Shown: positions 51,909-61,391, counted from the stretch's first letter. The stretch is DNA of 64,000 nucleotides from Alteromonas sp. V450 (GCF_001885075.1 NZ_MODU01000004.1:4278001-4342000), one strand, 5' to 3'. Translations and numbers: made by a program. Notes: generated by a model not told the origin, from the letters alone.

Positions 51909-52221
51909 ATTTCACACGCACATGCTGTTCAATTCTACTAAGCATTTTATCTCCAATCCCTTTTACTTGAGTGAGCTGAGCTACTTCTAAAAATGGCCCA
52001 ACTTCTTCTCGATATATAATAATGGCTTTCGCTTTCGATTGACCTACTCCAGGAAGCTTTTTAAGTTCCTCTAAGCTTGCGGTATTAAGATCTATTTTCG
52101 CTGAAACCTCCTGAGTAGACATGGCGGAGCCTATGGTTTCTGCGTCATCTTTTGCAATTACAACCGGTGACTGTGACAGCAGTGCGCCGCACAATAACAA
52201 ACTAGTAAATAACATTTTCAT
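51907..52221 (-). CDS. ComEA-like helix-hairpin-helix DNA-binding protein
   Basis: Small secreted or periplasmic DNA-binding protein. A signal peptide (about residues 1-22, ending near VVIAKD) precedes a short linker and a ComEA domain: KIDLNTASLEELKKLPGVG, then IIYREEVGPFLEVAQLTQVKGIG, two helix-hairpin-helix motifs. It is 104 residues. In naturally competent gammaproteobacteria such proteins pull DNA into the periplasm; no other competence gene is near. ATG 52221 has AAGGAAAGA just upstream and is preferred to a longer frame from 52260. Confidence 0.88.
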   Translation of the reverse strand: MKMLFTSLLLCGALLSQSPVVIAKDDAETIGSAMSTQEVSAKIDLNTASLEELKKLPGVGQSKAKAIIIYREEVGPFLEVAQLTQVKGIGDKMLSRIEQHVRVK

Positions 52222-52345
52222 TATCTTTCCTTGTATGGCTAATATTGAGAGTAAGAACACAAACGCGTTGCATAGCGTGTGTACACGGAATGATGTTAAT
52301 GGAAAGGAGAAAAAGCGGAAGGCCAGTTTTAGTACAGTATTACTA

Positions 52346-52369
52346 CAAAAAAGCGGGCAAATGCCCGCT
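52346..52369 (-). terminator. Terminator of the isocitrate dehydrogenase gene
   Basis: On the minus strand AGCGGGC-ATTT-GCCCGCT runs into six T residues, 23 bases past the stop at 52392. Confidence 0.9.
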
Positions 52370-52391
52370 CAATCAATTCTACCGCCCGAGT

Positions 52392-53399
52392 TTAAAGACG
52401 CTCTAGTAGTGCATCTGTGAACTCTGTAGTGCCAGCTTCTCCGCCTAGATCTCGCGTTGTGCGATCACCCGATTCGATAACATCTTTCAACGCAGTGCGA
52501 ATCTTCTCGGCTTTGTCACCCATGTTCAAGTACTCAAGCATTTGTGCTGCAGCAAGAATAACTGATGTTGGGTTTGCTAGGTTTTTACCGGCGATATCCG
52601 GCGCAGAGCCGTGCACGGCCTCAAAAATTGCGCAGTCTTCACCAATATTTGCACCTGGTGCCATTCCTAGTCCACCAACAAGCCCAGCACAAAGGTCAGA
52701 CAAAATATCACCAAATAAGTTGGTGGTTACGATAACGTCAAATTGGTGAGGGTTCATAACAAGTTGCATACAGCAGTTATCGACAATCATTTCTGCAGAT
52801 TCAATGTCTGGATAACGCTCGCCCACTTCTCGGGCTACTTTCAAAAATAGGCCAGAAGTAGACTTAAGAATGTTTGCTTTGTGAACCGCTGTTACTTTTT
52901 TGCGGCCTTCACGACGTGCTAACTCGTAGGCAAAAGTAACGATTTTTTCAGCGCCGTCACGAGTGATTTTACTCATTGCTTCAGCTTCATTACCATCTTC
53001 AGATACGACCTGACCAAGGCCAGAGTACATGCCCTGCGTGTTTTCGCGAACCGTTATGATGTCAATGTCTTCATAACGCGCTTTGGTGCCTTTGAAAGAC
53101 ATTACTGGACGAAGGTTTGCATAAAGCTTGAATTGTTTACGAAGACTTACGTTGATAGACGTAAAACCTTCACCTACTGGTGTAGTAAGAGGCCCTTTCA
53201 GAGCAACCTTATTCTTTGCAATTAGGTCCAATGTTTCTTGTGGTAGTAATTCACCGTGTTCTTCCAGCGCTACTAATCCGGCATCGGCATAATCATAGGC
53301 AAAATCACAGCCAACCTTATCTAAAATTTTTGTGGTTGCATCGATAATATCCGGGCCAATGCCGTCACCGCGAATGACTGTAATACGTTGCTGAGTCAT
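52392..53399 (-). CDS. Isocitrate dehydrogenase, NAD-dependent type
   Basis: TCA-cycle enzyme that converts isocitrate to 2-oxoglutarate. ITVIRGDGIGPDI, the substrate loop SINVSLRKQFKLYANLRP, ENTQGMYSGLG, the lysine in VHKANILKSTSG, and NLFGDILSDLCAGLVGG are characteristic. The 335-residue length and ENTQGMYSG match the short, mitochondrial-like isocitrate dehydrogenases assigned as NAD-dependent, not the roughly 415-residue NADP enzyme Icd. Tartrate or homoisocitrate dehydrogenase is a less likely alternative. It is a single-gene unit with its own terminator. Confidence 0.88.
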   Translation of the reverse strand: MTQQRITVIRGDGIGPDIIDATTKILDKVGCDFAYDYADAGLVALEEHGELLPQETLDLIAKNKVALKGPLTTPVGEGFTSINVSLRKQFKLYANLRPVMSFKGTKARYEDIDIITVRENTQGMYSGLGQVVSEDGNEAEAMSKITRDGAEKIVTFAYELARREGRKKVTAVHKANILKSTSGLFLKVAREVGERYPDIESAEMIVDNCCMQLVMNPHQFDVIVTTNLFGDILSDLCAGLVGGLGMAPGANIGEDCAIFEAVHGSAPDIAGKNLANPTSVILAAAQMLEYLNMGDKAEKIRTALKDVIESGDRTTRDLGGEAGTTEFTDALLERL

Positions 53400-53613
53400 G
53401 TTGAGGGATCCTCTGGTAATTCTGTTGTCAAAATCGTTAGGTTTACTAAATTGTAGTCTGGCGATTTAATAGCGCCAAAGCGTGCCTGCTTTTTTATTAG
53501 GGTCTTGTAGGGCAAGTGGCAAAGCAGTGCAAAAGTTGACGTATTTTATACGATTGAAGGCATAAGTTATAGACATTAGTCACGATAAATGAGGGGAAAT
53601 ATGGAAATTAACG

Positions 53614-55230
53614 CTATGTAAGTAATGGAGAGAACAAAAGTGTTCGATGACCCTCAAGCACTTGCACTAGATCAGATGGGGCTAAACGTAGTCTCTGATA
53701 AAGCTTTCCAAATTTCTCCAATGATGCTGAATCAATATTGCTTCCTCTTAAATACACCTCTGTAGCAAGAGCAAATGACAGCGTCATCAGTACTTGCTCC
53801 TTTTGTAACGAACGAGGCACATCTTGCGTTAACTTTTCGCATTGATGAATGATGGCTCTCCACGATGCACTTTGATGCCATTTTTGTGCTAATTCGCTAG
53901 AAACAGTCAGCCACGATGTGTTGGTGTTTACCTTAAATGTTTGGCTTATGCGATAAGTAGTCTCTTGATTTAACGGAAGTGCATTAGAAACTTTAAAGCC
54001 CGGAAGCGTAAACAATGGTGCGCATAAAAATGTCATTACTAGTGCAGCTGATTGGGGTGTCAACTTTGTGTCGGTGAGCGATGCAAAGCTGCTGGCTAAC
54101 GCACAAGAAACAAGCGTGAACTGTTTAACGCGGTTTAAAAGCGGGAATTGATGTTGGGTTAGCCTTTCCATTAATGCAAACTGTATAAGCATGTCTCCAA
54201 CACGCTCCAGCCCATATGTTAAAACGGCTTGTTTAATGTTGTTAACCTTGATCTGCTGGCGATTATCTTTGCTTGCGGTGAACATCAAAAAACTATTAAA
54301 CGTAGGCACTTTTTCTATTTCTACGCACAGTTTATCAATATCGACATCTCGGTTTTGCAATTCATCTATAATTCGCAAAAGCGCACTTGGTGGTTGCTGG
54401 ATTGGATAGGTTGAAGGTAAAAAAGAATGTCCACCTTTTGCAACTCTGTCCTCTGCCGTATCGTTATATAGCGCAATAAAATGTGTGAAAGGAATCTGAA
54501 GGTGCACAGGTGCTTTTATTGAAGCGTTCGCAAACCATGACGCTACTGTATCGTCTTTAGATAAAGAAAAGACAAAGCTGTGCGACTGTTTTACATCTAC
54601 AACCACACCAGGCACATTGTTGACATAGATTTTAGCCCCTGGCATCGACAGGGTAAAAAGATCGACAAGCGGTGTTAATATGTCGTGATGATTAACTGGA
54701 ACACGCATCGCGAGTTGTGAAAATAGTTTATGTGCATGTTCTTTTTTTGCATTCACAGCAAATGCTTTGGCAATAAAACTAAGTCGCTGACACGCACTAA
54801 TACGTATGTCAGGTATGAGTGAAAAATATTTGTCACTTAATAGCGCCTTGCGAAGCTTGATAATGCGAAGCCACGTAGCCAATCCATTTCGTTGAAGAAA
54901 ACGGTTAACTGACTTGATTTGTTCTTGGTTCACATTCTCTGACTGCGTCCAATAAACAACGAGCAATGATGCGACTATGTGCTGTAGAAAGTGGTCGTTA
55001 TACCTGTTTAATTTCCCAAAAAGGCACAGCACTAAGCTATGTTGTGTTACTATTGGTAAATCGTTATCTAGTTTTAAAATCGCAATTGCAATAGCAGGGT
55101 GAGCATTGACTAACATCAAGATGCGTTTAGCGCCTTTTAGCCAATAATTAACACATTCACCCGCAGTGCATGATGTGTCAGGCTGACTCGCCAGACGTTT
55201 AAGCGTGGAAATAATATCTGACAGTTCCAT
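53614..55230 (-). CDS. HDOD-like signalling protein, degenerate
   Basis: A 538-residue soluble protein I cannot name firmly. Its second half resembles an HDOD domain: LLRIIDELQNRDVDIDKLCV, then VPTFNSFLMFTASKDNR and INNIKQAVLTYGLERVGD-like spacing (actual VNNIKQAVLTYGLERVGD), where HDOD proteins have a lxxlxnS and a si..Ai..lG pattern. The HD metal residues are absent, as in HDOD generally. The N-terminal 260 residues are helical and Leu-rich with no recognised domain. It stands alone, upstream of no obvious partner, though ppnN and a diguanylate cyclase lie beyond the next gene. Confidence 0.7.
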   Translation of the reverse strand: MELSDIISTLKRLASQPDTSCTAGECVNYWLKGAKRILMLVNAHPAIAIAILKLDNDLPIVTQHSLVLCLFGKLNRYNDHFLQHIVASLLVVYWTQSENVNQEQIKSVNRFLQRNGLATWLRIIKLRKALLSDKYFSLIPDIRISACQRLSFIAKAFAVNAKKEHAHKLFSQLAMRVPVNHHDILTPLVDLFTLSMPGAKIYVNNVPGVVVDVKQSHSFVFSLSKDDTVASWFANASIKAPVHLQIPFTHFIALYNDTAEDRVAKGGHSFLPSTYPIQQPPSALLRIIDELQNRDVDIDKLCVEIEKVPTFNSFLMFTASKDNRQQIKVNNIKQAVLTYGLERVGDMLIQFALMERLTQHQFPLLNRVKQFTLVSCALASSFASLTDTKLTPQSAALVMTFLCAPLFTLPGFKVSNALPLNQETTYRISQTFKVNTNTSWLTVSSELAQKWHQSASWRAIIHQCEKLTQDVPRSLQKEQVLMTLSFALATEVYLRGSNIDSASLEKFGKLYQRLRLAPSDLVQVLEGHRTLLFSPLLT

Positions 55231-55240
55231 TCAACGTTGG

Positions 55241-55615
55241 TTAGCTTTGCTGGAAACTAGAGTATGCCCCTTCTCCCCACGCGATCAGCTTGTCATTTTC
55301 AAATAAAAGGGGAGTGCATTCGTCTTGGGTAGTAAGCCCATCTGCTCTAACATGTTGGGTTCTAAAAAACATAACCTGTATTGCAGTGCCACCTTGCCGC
55401 TTGGCTTCAGTGATGTCGGGCGAACCTAAAAGAGCCAACACCTCTTCTCGAGTACTACCCAGCTTCAGTTTGGTAATTTGTACGCGGTTATATTCTTCAC
55501 GATCTTTCCAGTCCATATTCTCAGGTTTATCCGGATAGAACATAATAACCATAAACACGAACACCGCGTATAATGCGACACCAGCAAGAATAAGACGAAT
55601 AACCTTGGTATTCAT
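55241..55615 (-). CDS. DUF3192 membrane-anchored protein
   Basis: A 124-residue protein with an N-terminal hydrophobic anchor (about residues 5-25) and no lipobox. The exported part contains ITKLKLGSTREEVLALLG, a SmpA/OmlA-like beta-lactamase-inhibitor-fold start, then MFFRTQHV and DGLTTQDECTPLLFENDKL, the DUF3192 signature. It is a paralogue of the lipoprotein at 60965. ATG 55615 is preferred over a longer frame from 55666. It lies 10 bases before the HDOD-like gene and may share its transcript. Function unknown; envelope role inferred. Confidence 0.83.
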   Translation of the reverse strand: MNTKVIRLILAGVALYAVFVFMVIMFYPDKPENMDWKDREEYNRVQITKLKLGSTREEVLALLGSPDITEAKRQGGTAIQVMFFRTQHVRADGLTTQDECTPLLFENDKLIAWGEGAYSSFQQS

Positions 55616-55798
55616 AACCGTAACTTCTCGTTTTGGGTTCAATTGATGAATAGTTGCAAAGAACAATGTTCAATTTTTAGTGGATGGCATGTGCAAATAG
55701 CGTTTACCTCTCACCCTATTGTTCAGTGTACCCTAAATTAATTGCTAAAAACATTCAGGCAGCGCAGTGTCGCCACAGTTTTTTAATTCCTGCTGCTG

Positions 55799-57160
55799 TT
55801 ATGTATTTTTAACAACATAACAGGGGGTGTAAGCACTTCCCGGAAGCTTCATGCGGTGCTGAGCGACGAAAGATTCCAAAAGCTGGTCAACCTTGCCCAT
55901 CAGCACAGCGTCGCCTGTTAACTCGAAAGGCCCTTTTTGTTTAATTTGGCGTATTCCCTCTGCTTTAACGTTTCCGGCAACTATGCCAGAAAACGCTTTG
56001 CGAAGATTCGAGGCGAGGTCGCTTTTACTTTGATTTTTATGGAGCGCCAAGGCTGCCATACTTTCGTGGGTCGGAATGAATGGGTGTTGAAAATCATGTT
56101 CGATTTTTAGTAACCAGTTGAAGCTGTAGGCGTCACCCATTGCCCCTCTAAATTTTTTAACTTTTTGTAGTCCCGCATTCATGGTTTTTGCCACTTCGAG
56201 CGGGTCATCGATAATTATCTCATACTTAGATTGTGCTTCAGGGCCAAGTGTGTCGGCAACAAATGTATCTATAGCTTCAAAATACTGCTCACTGCCGGCT
56301 GGTCCAGTTAAAACAACCGGAAATGGCTGTTGTGCATTCCTCTCGTCAGTTAATATTCCGAGTAAATAGAGCAGTTCCTCAGCCGTACCTACTCCTCCAG
56401 GGAAAACGATAATGCCGTGGCCCAATCGAACAAAAGCCTCTAACCTTTTCTCAATATCAGGCATGATAATGAGTTCATTAACAATAGCATTCGGTGGTTC
56501 TGCAGCAATGATACTTGGCTCCGATATACCAATGTACCGGCCGGTCTTGTTTCTTTGTTTTGCATGGCCTATGGTCGCGCCTTTCATTGGGCCTTTCATG
56601 GCGCCGGGTCCACAACCGGTACAGATATTCATGCCACGCAGGCCTAACTGGTAACCCACTTCTTTCGTATATTTATACTCAGTTTGGTTTATTGAATGCC
56701 CACCCCAACACACTACTGTGTTAACGCTGTCGTTTCCTTCAAGGGCTTTCGCGTGGCGTAACATATCAAAAACCATATCGGTTATTTCATTGCTTTCGAT
56801 TGGCGAGTCTTGATGAAGCAACGTATATTTATTGCCCATATACAGCAAGTCGCGCAACACGGCAAAAAGGTGTTCGTGAACCCCTCGCACTAATTGTTCG
56901 TCGACAAATGCAACTTCAGGCGGATTAACGAGCTCTATTTTTACTCCCCGTTCTCTTCTAACTAGCCTAATTTCAAAATTATCGTAGGGTGCAAATAGTG
57001 CTTCAAAGTTGTCTTCATCAACACCGCTATTTAAAACCGCTAAGCTACAGTTTCTGAACATCGAAAAAAGTTCACTGTTTGTTGCATCTTGCAATTGAGC
57101 TACTTCTACCTGAGACAACTGACTCATCCAACCAACAGGGTTTAACTGAACTTTTTTCAT
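55799..57160 (-). CDS. ppnN: PpnN nucleotide 5'-monophosphate nucleosidase
   Basis: Cleaves nucleoside monophosphates to base and ribose-5-phosphate; the E. coli enzyme (YgdH) is stimulated by (p)ppGpp. The central LOG domain shows VVCWGGHSI, GCGPGAMKGPMKGA and PGGVGTAEELLYLLG, the PGGxGTxxE motif. The N-terminal segment (VQLNPVGWMSQLSQVEVAQL) and the C-terminal domain fit the long 453-residue PpnN form. ATG 57160 has AAGG upstream. It lies 12 bases after the diguanylate cyclase gene, likely one operon, which would join two nucleotide-signal proteins. Confidence 0.93.
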   Translation of the reverse strand: MKKVQLNPVGWMSQLSQVEVAQLQDATNSELFSMFRNCSLAVLNSGVDEDNFEALFAPYDNFEIRLVRRERGVKIELVNPPEVAFVDEQLVRGVHEHLFAVLRDLLYMGNKYTLLHQDSPIESNEITDMVFDMLRHAKALEGNDSVNTVVCWGGHSINQTEYKYTKEVGYQLGLRGMNICTGCGPGAMKGPMKGATIGHAKQRNKTGRYIGISEPSIIAAEPPNAIVNELIIMPDIEKRLEAFVRLGHGIIVFPGGVGTAEELLYLLGILTDERNAQQPFPVVLTGPAGSEQYFEAIDTFVADTLGPEAQSKYEIIIDDPLEVAKTMNAGLQKVKKFRGAMGDAYSFNWLLKIEHDFQHPFIPTHESMAALALHKNQSKSDLASNLRKAFSGIVAGNVKAEGIRQIKQKGPFELTGDAVLMGKVDQLLESFVAQHRMKLPGSAYTPCYVVKNT

Positions 57161-57172
57161 CAATTAGGCCTT

Positions 57173-58714
57173 TTATTGTTCACTTATATCAGTGATTACC
57201 AAATTTCTACCGTTTCTTTTCGCTTTGTATAGGTACTCATCAGCACGTTCAAAAACCGCTTCTTTATCTTCATTTTTTCTAAAGCTAGTGGCGCCGAACG
57301 AAGCCGTTATTTGTACCTTTTGCTGTTTAAATTTGAAGGGCATTTGGGATAGAGCTGTTCGTATTTCATTCAGCTTGGCTTCTATATGTTTCATTGGTGT
57401 GTTGGGTAAAAGCATGACAAACTCTTCTCCTCCCCAGCGCGCAATGAACTCATTATCACCAATTTGCTGTTTCAAATATTTACTGACAACTTGCAGTGTT
57501 TTGTCGCCGGCGGCGTGCCCAAACCTATCATTTATCGATTTGAAATGATCAATATCCACCACTGCAACGGTAAGCGGCATGTTGTTCTGTTTAAATTGGG
57601 CGTAAGCAATGTCTAACTTTTCATTATAAGCTTGCCTATTGGGAAGCCGCGTTAACGGATCTGTTCGGCTTTGTGCGGCCTGTTCAGCAAGTTTCTTCTT
57701 ATAGACGCTAGTTTGATTTTGTAACGTCTCGATACGATCTTGCATTGAGGTAAGTAATGCGATGAGATCTTCTTGGCCTTGCTGGTCGTCCACCTGTTGT
57801 TTCTGTAAAGTTGAAAGTAATGTATTAACTTTGTCTTGGGTCTGTGCTTTTAACGCCTCAAGAGAATGACTTTCAGAAACGACTTCTTCAAAACTATCGA
57901 GGTGTTGTTTTAGTACCTCATTACCCGCCTGGCGTTGCTCGAACTGTGTTGTACTCCCTTCTATAGTTGCACTGACTGAGGAGCCTATTTCTCCTAAAGA
58001 ACGGTGCAAACCCTGAATGACTTTTCCTGTCAAGCTCGCTTCAGACATAGCGTCTTGAACTATCATACGGAGAATAACGACACAGCTTTTTAATAGTTGG
58101 TCTTCATTCATCCCGTCTTCTAAGCGCTGCTTTATATCTCTTAGCTGCCTATCATCGGGTTTCTTTTGTGCATAAGAAGCAATGAGCTGATTAAGCTCAA
58201 TCATTATCGAGCGGTAATGTGGGTTTTCCTCTTGTGCTTTTGGCGCGGAAGTATCAACTGTCTGTGTATCGGAAGTTGATGTTTCTAAGCCGACTATTTG
58301 CTTGTTCAACGCTATGCGATAGAGCGCTATTGCCTTTGCGTAAAGTTTATAAATACTGAAAATGTCGTCGATAGGCTGATTAAGCTTAATCAGTTGCTGC
58401 GTTGTCAGCGCCTTTAGCTCGGTATCTTCAAAAACTATTTTTTGTAACTGTTTAGTGGCTTCTTCTATCGATGATACGGTGTCTATACTGTACTTGCGTA
58501 GGGTAATTTCTTGTGACTGAAGAGACTTGTTGAGCTTTTCAATACTCACCGCAGCTAAGCTAAAATTGGGCGTGCCAGACAAATGACTTCTCAATGTTTT
58601 CAATTCGGAATCAATAGCACCAGAAAATCCTTCGTAAAACGAGGATAACCTAACTATAAACTGGCAAAGAAGCGCATTATTTTTTTTATAAGCGTCGAGT
58701 TGTTTTGCTTCCAT
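57173..58714 (-). CDS. Diguanylate cyclase (GGDEF)
   Basis: Makes c-di-GMP from two GTP. The C-terminal GGDEF domain (about residues 345-513) starts DPLTRLPNRQAYNE, has VVDIDHFKSINDRFGHAAGD and the active-site GGEEF at about 428-432. The RxxD inhibitory site expected five residues before GGEEF reads GDNE, so product inhibition through that site should be absent. The N-terminal 340 residues are soluble and largely coiled coil, with no membrane helix: a cytosolic sensor of unknown signal. ATG 58714 is chosen; a GTG at 58732 is possible. ppnN follows 12 bases later. Confidence 0.92.
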   Translation of the reverse strand: MEAKQLDAYKKNNALLCQFIVRLSSFYEGFSGAIDSELKTLRSHLSGTPNFSLAAVSIEKLNKSLQSQEITLRKYSIDTVSSIEEATKQLQKIVFEDTELKALTTQQLIKLNQPIDDIFSIYKLYAKAIALYRIALNKQIVGLETSTSDTQTVDTSAPKAQEENPHYRSIMIELNQLIASYAQKKPDDRQLRDIKQRLEDGMNEDQLLKSCVVILRMIVQDAMSEASLTGKVIQGLHRSLGEIGSSVSATIEGSTTQFEQRQAGNEVLKQHLDSFEEVVSESHSLEALKAQTQDKVNTLLSTLQKQQVDDQQGQEDLIALLTSMQDRIETLQNQTSVYKKKLAEQAAQSRTDPLTRLPNRQAYNEKLDIAYAQFKQNNMPLTVAVVDIDHFKSINDRFGHAAGDKTLQVVSKYLKQQIGDNEFIARWGGEEFVMLLPNTPMKHIEAKLNEIRTALSQMPFKFKQQKVQITASFGATSFRKNEDKEAVFERADEYLYKAKRNGRNLVITDISEQ

Positions 58715-58767
58715 AATATCTGTGTTTAACACCCTTATATCGAGATTATGCCACTGCCATGTGGTTG

Positions 58768-59628
58768 TTACTGCCGAGCTTGACGATGATTGGCGTATGG
58801 CTGCTCAAAGTTCGTTCTAAATGGGTTGATATCCAGTCCGCCTCGGCGGGTATACCTTGCGCACACCGTTAGTTTCTCGGGTTGGCAGCGCTGCATTATT
58901 TCAGTGTAGATACGTTCAACGCATTGTTCATGAAATTCATTATGCTGACGGAAACTTATCAAAAATTTCAGTAAGCCTTCATGGTCGATTGCTGCACCCG
59001 CATACCTTATTTGAATACTAGCCCAATCTGGTTGACTCGTAATCAAGCAATTTGATTTAAGCAGATGCGATATCAACGTTTCTTCTACTCGACCTTTACT
59101 GCTATCAACTTTTAGGTACTCGGTAGTGGGAGAATAATGCTCAATTTCCACATCCAAATCATCAAGCAAAGTACCTTTAAATTCAGAAAAGACCAACGTA
59201 TCGAATGCATTTGGCAACATGAGTGTTACCTCAACGGGCGCACCAGCGCAACGTGATAAATCCTTTTCAAGGGTAACGGTAACCTCTTCTGGAGAAGCAA
59301 ACTTACTTTGATTGAAACTGTTCAGATAGAGTTTGAATGATTTAGACTCTATTAGAAATTCAGACGTAATAGGAACGTTGCATTGTAAGATCGCAACATG
59401 AGGCTTACCTTTTTCATTAAGCCATGAGAGCTCGTATCCCGTCCACGTGTCTACGCCTTCAAAAGGCAGTTGATGTGCATCTAAATTCAAGGTATCGCGA
59501 CTTAAGCTACGTGGTACTCCCTGAAGCAACGTTGGGTTATATTCAAACTCGTAATCAACCTGCTTGCCCAGCGAGAGGTCATCAGGTGCTGAAATGGTTA
59601 ATTTTTCGAATGATTTTTCAGTCGACAT
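58768..59628 (-). CDS. queF: QueF 7-cyano-7-deazaguanine reductase
   Basis: NADPH-dependent nitrile reductase that makes preQ1 for the tRNA base queuosine. It is the long unimodal E. coli type (286 residues) with two tunnelling-fold halves. [17 protein letters not shown] is the QueF substrate motif. The active-site cysteine lies in [16 protein letters not shown], and [15 protein letters not shown] and [15 protein letters not shown] complete the family pattern. It is divergent from syd; queF and syd are neighbours in E. coli as well. Confidence 0.96.
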   Translation of the reverse strand: MSTEKSFEKLTISAPDDLSLGKQVDYEFEYNPTLLQGVPRSLSRDTLNLDAHQLPFEGVDTWTGYELSWLNEKGKPHVAILQCNVPITSEFLIESKSFKLYLNSFNQSKFASPEEVTVTLEKDLSRCAGAPVEVTLMLPNAFDTLVFSEFKGTLLDDLDVEIEHYSPTTEYLKVDSSKGRVEETLISHLLKSNCLITSQPDWASIQIRYAGAAIDHEGLLKFLISFRQHNEFHEQCVERIYTEIMQRCQPEKLTVCARYTRRGGLDINPFRTNFEQPYANHRQARQ

Positions 59629-59790
59629 AAATGCCTTTTATCTTGCGTTAATGAATGTGATTGCCAAGTGTGCGATATAGCGCATACGTAATGAAGTGAC
59701 CATTTGGTTAACTGTCCTGATAATTCACTTCGAGTTGACTTGGTAATTTATATCTATAGTGTACCTCAAAAATACGAAGGTAACTCCATA

Positions 59791-60354
59791 ATGGCTCTAT
59801 CAACCACAGAAGCACTAGATAATTTTGTATCAGAGTATGTAACACCTGATAACTTAGAACGGCATCGTGTTGCTTACGACAGCCTGTGGCCCTCAATTTG
59901 CTATGACTTAAAAGACGTAGAGAACGCTGAAAGCGAAAATATTAAAGATGGCACTCTCGTACTGTGGGCTCCAAAAAAACAGAATGTTTCTCTCTCCTTT
60001 GACAATGTCTCAAAGGCGATGGGCATTGAGTTAAATAAAGCGTTTTGTGACTATTTTACCCGCTATTTTAGCAATAATTTATTCGCGCGAGCGCCCCAAG
60101 GTCGATGTGAATTGCTTCAGGTGTGGAATGAAAGTGATTTTGAACGTCTGCAGCAAAACCTGATTGGACACTTGTTGATGAAGCAGCGATTAAATCAGCG
60201 CCCCACACTGTTTTTTGGTATTACAGACGAAGATGATTTTATTTTATCTGTTATAAATGAAACGGGTGAAGTTGCCCTAGAGCAAGTAGGAAAAGAGCCG
60301 ACTAAAATTCTGGCTTCCTCGCTACCGGAATTCTTAACCCAGCTATCCATTTAG
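59791..60354 (+). CDS. syd: Syd, SecY-interacting protein
   Basis: Membrane-peripheral protein that binds SecY and is thought to check for faulty translocons. ALDNFVSEYV near the N-terminus, a FGITDEDDFILSVINETGEV block and KILASSLPEFLTQL near the end match Syd. It is 187 residues (E. coli 181). ATG 59791 is preferred: the longer frame from 59704 adds 29 residues with no counterpart in the family. AAGG lies about 14 bases upstream, so the ribosome-binding site is weak. Confidence 0.92.
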   Translation: MALSTTEALDNFVSEYVTPDNLERHRVAYDSLWPSICYDLKDVENAESENIKDGTLVLWAPKKQNVSLSFDNVSKAMGIELNKAFCDYFTRYFSNNLFARAPQGRCELLQVWNESDFERLQQNLIGHLLMKQRLNQRPTLFFGITDEDDFILSVINETGEVALEQVGKEPTKILASSLPEFLTQLSI

Positions 60355-60373
60355 CAGTGAAAAGGCACGCTAA

Positions 60374-60658
60374 CTATTGATTAAGTAACCTTGCTATTTG
60401 AGCTTTTAATTCACTCACTTCGTTTTCAAGTGCCTCAACTCTTTGAGTTAACGAGGTTTCTTCTGCAGCTTGCATTTTTGGGGCAGGACACGGCTCTGCA
60501 TGAGCCGACACATTAAAGCGCTTAATCGCTTCGATTGCTTCAGTGACTGATACTTTGAAAGGGGCCTTTGCACGAATCATTGCTACCGAGGGTGTTTTGC
60601 CCTCGCTATGCATTGACTGACATAAAATGATGAGTTGGTTCAAGTTTGGGTGATTCAT
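60374..60658 (-). CDS. Small putative HTH and coiled-coil protein
   Basis: A 94-residue protein I do not recognise with certainty. Residues 1-50 contain TPSVAMIRAKAPFKVSVTEA, whose spacing suggests a helix-turn-helix like the KfrA N-terminus. The last 28 or so residues (LTQRVEALENEVSELKAQIA) are a clear heptad coiled coil, with a Pro/Ala linker between. A DNA-binding dimer is a reasonable guess but unproven. It converges with syd. ATG 60658 is chosen over a TTG at 60703; neither has a strong ribosome-binding site. Confidence 0.68.
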   Translation of the reverse strand: MNHPNLNQLIILCQSMHSEGKTPSVAMIRAKAPFKVSVTEAIEAIKRFNVSAHAEPCPAPKMQAAEETSLTQRVEALENEVSELKAQIARLLNQ

Positions 60659-60964
60659 TGCTTTGCTTATTCTTTTTTGAGCGTTGTAAGTGGTAGCTTC
60701 CAAGAATAGCGAATTTCACTAATAATTGAACAAATACGCTATTCTTTGAATGTCTTTTAGATACTTATTTTTTATTATTCAATTATTTCAGTTAGTTATA
60801 TTATTGGTCTTATTCTTGATTGTGAGTAAAAATAGGATAATACGATGGCTTCTTTGAAATTTTACCACAATCGTTCAGCAAATATTCACAGTACGTTTGT
60901 CATTTTAAGAAACATAACAATCCGATCAACAACTACTTTATCTATTTTTTAAAAGGGAAAACTT
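60659..60964. other. AT-rich intergenic region
   Basis: About 306 bases between divergent genes, with long A and T tracts (60745-60800). It should hold promoters for both sides. No repeat, RNA gene or frame could be supported. AAAGGGAAAA just before the ATG at 60965 is a ribosome-binding site. Confidence 0.5.
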
Positions 60965-61330
60965 ATGAAAATTGTTCTTCTATCAGCGGCGTTAGCTTCG
61001 ACCATGCTTTTATCTGGCTGTGTAGTATCTGTAGGTGGTGGTTCTGACAGCCATTATGGTGCCGACTGGGAGGATAGAGAATTCAATAACAGGCAGCACA
61101 TTGCAAAGTTAGAAACGGGTGTTAGCTACGAAGCGGTACTAAGAAAAATGGGCGTTGCAGATTTTAATGAATTATTCGAAAAAGCCGATGGTACTTATCG
61201 AGTGCTTTACTATCGAACTCAAAAAACAATGGGCGATGGTCTCACAACAAAAGATGAATGCACCCCACTTGTATTTAAAAACAGCAAGTTAGTTGGTTGG
61301 GGCGACAGTGCTTTCGGTATGATGCATTAA
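60965..61330 (+). CDS. DUF3192 lipoprotein
   Basis: A 121-residue lipoprotein: signal peptide with lipobox LSGC (Cys at about residue 19), then a Gly/Ser linker, HIAKLETGVSYEAVLRKMG, YRTQKTMG and DGLTTKDECTPLVFKNSKL. This is DUF3192, paralogous to the protein at 55241. The fold is probably SmpA/OmlA-like, as judged from the conserved DGLTTxDECTPLxF block and small size. It is monocistronic with a strong terminator. Function unknown; likely an envelope component. Confidence 0.86.
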   Translation: MKIVLLSAALASTMLLSGCVVSVGGGSDSHYGADWEDREFNNRQHIAKLETGVSYEAVLRKMGVADFNELFEKADGTYRVLYYRTQKTMGDGLTTKDECTPLVFKNSKLVGWGDSAFGMMH

Positions 61331-61391
61331 ACGATTGCTAAACGTAGGGGAAGCGGAAATACTCCTTTTACGGCCACCACATATACAGATT

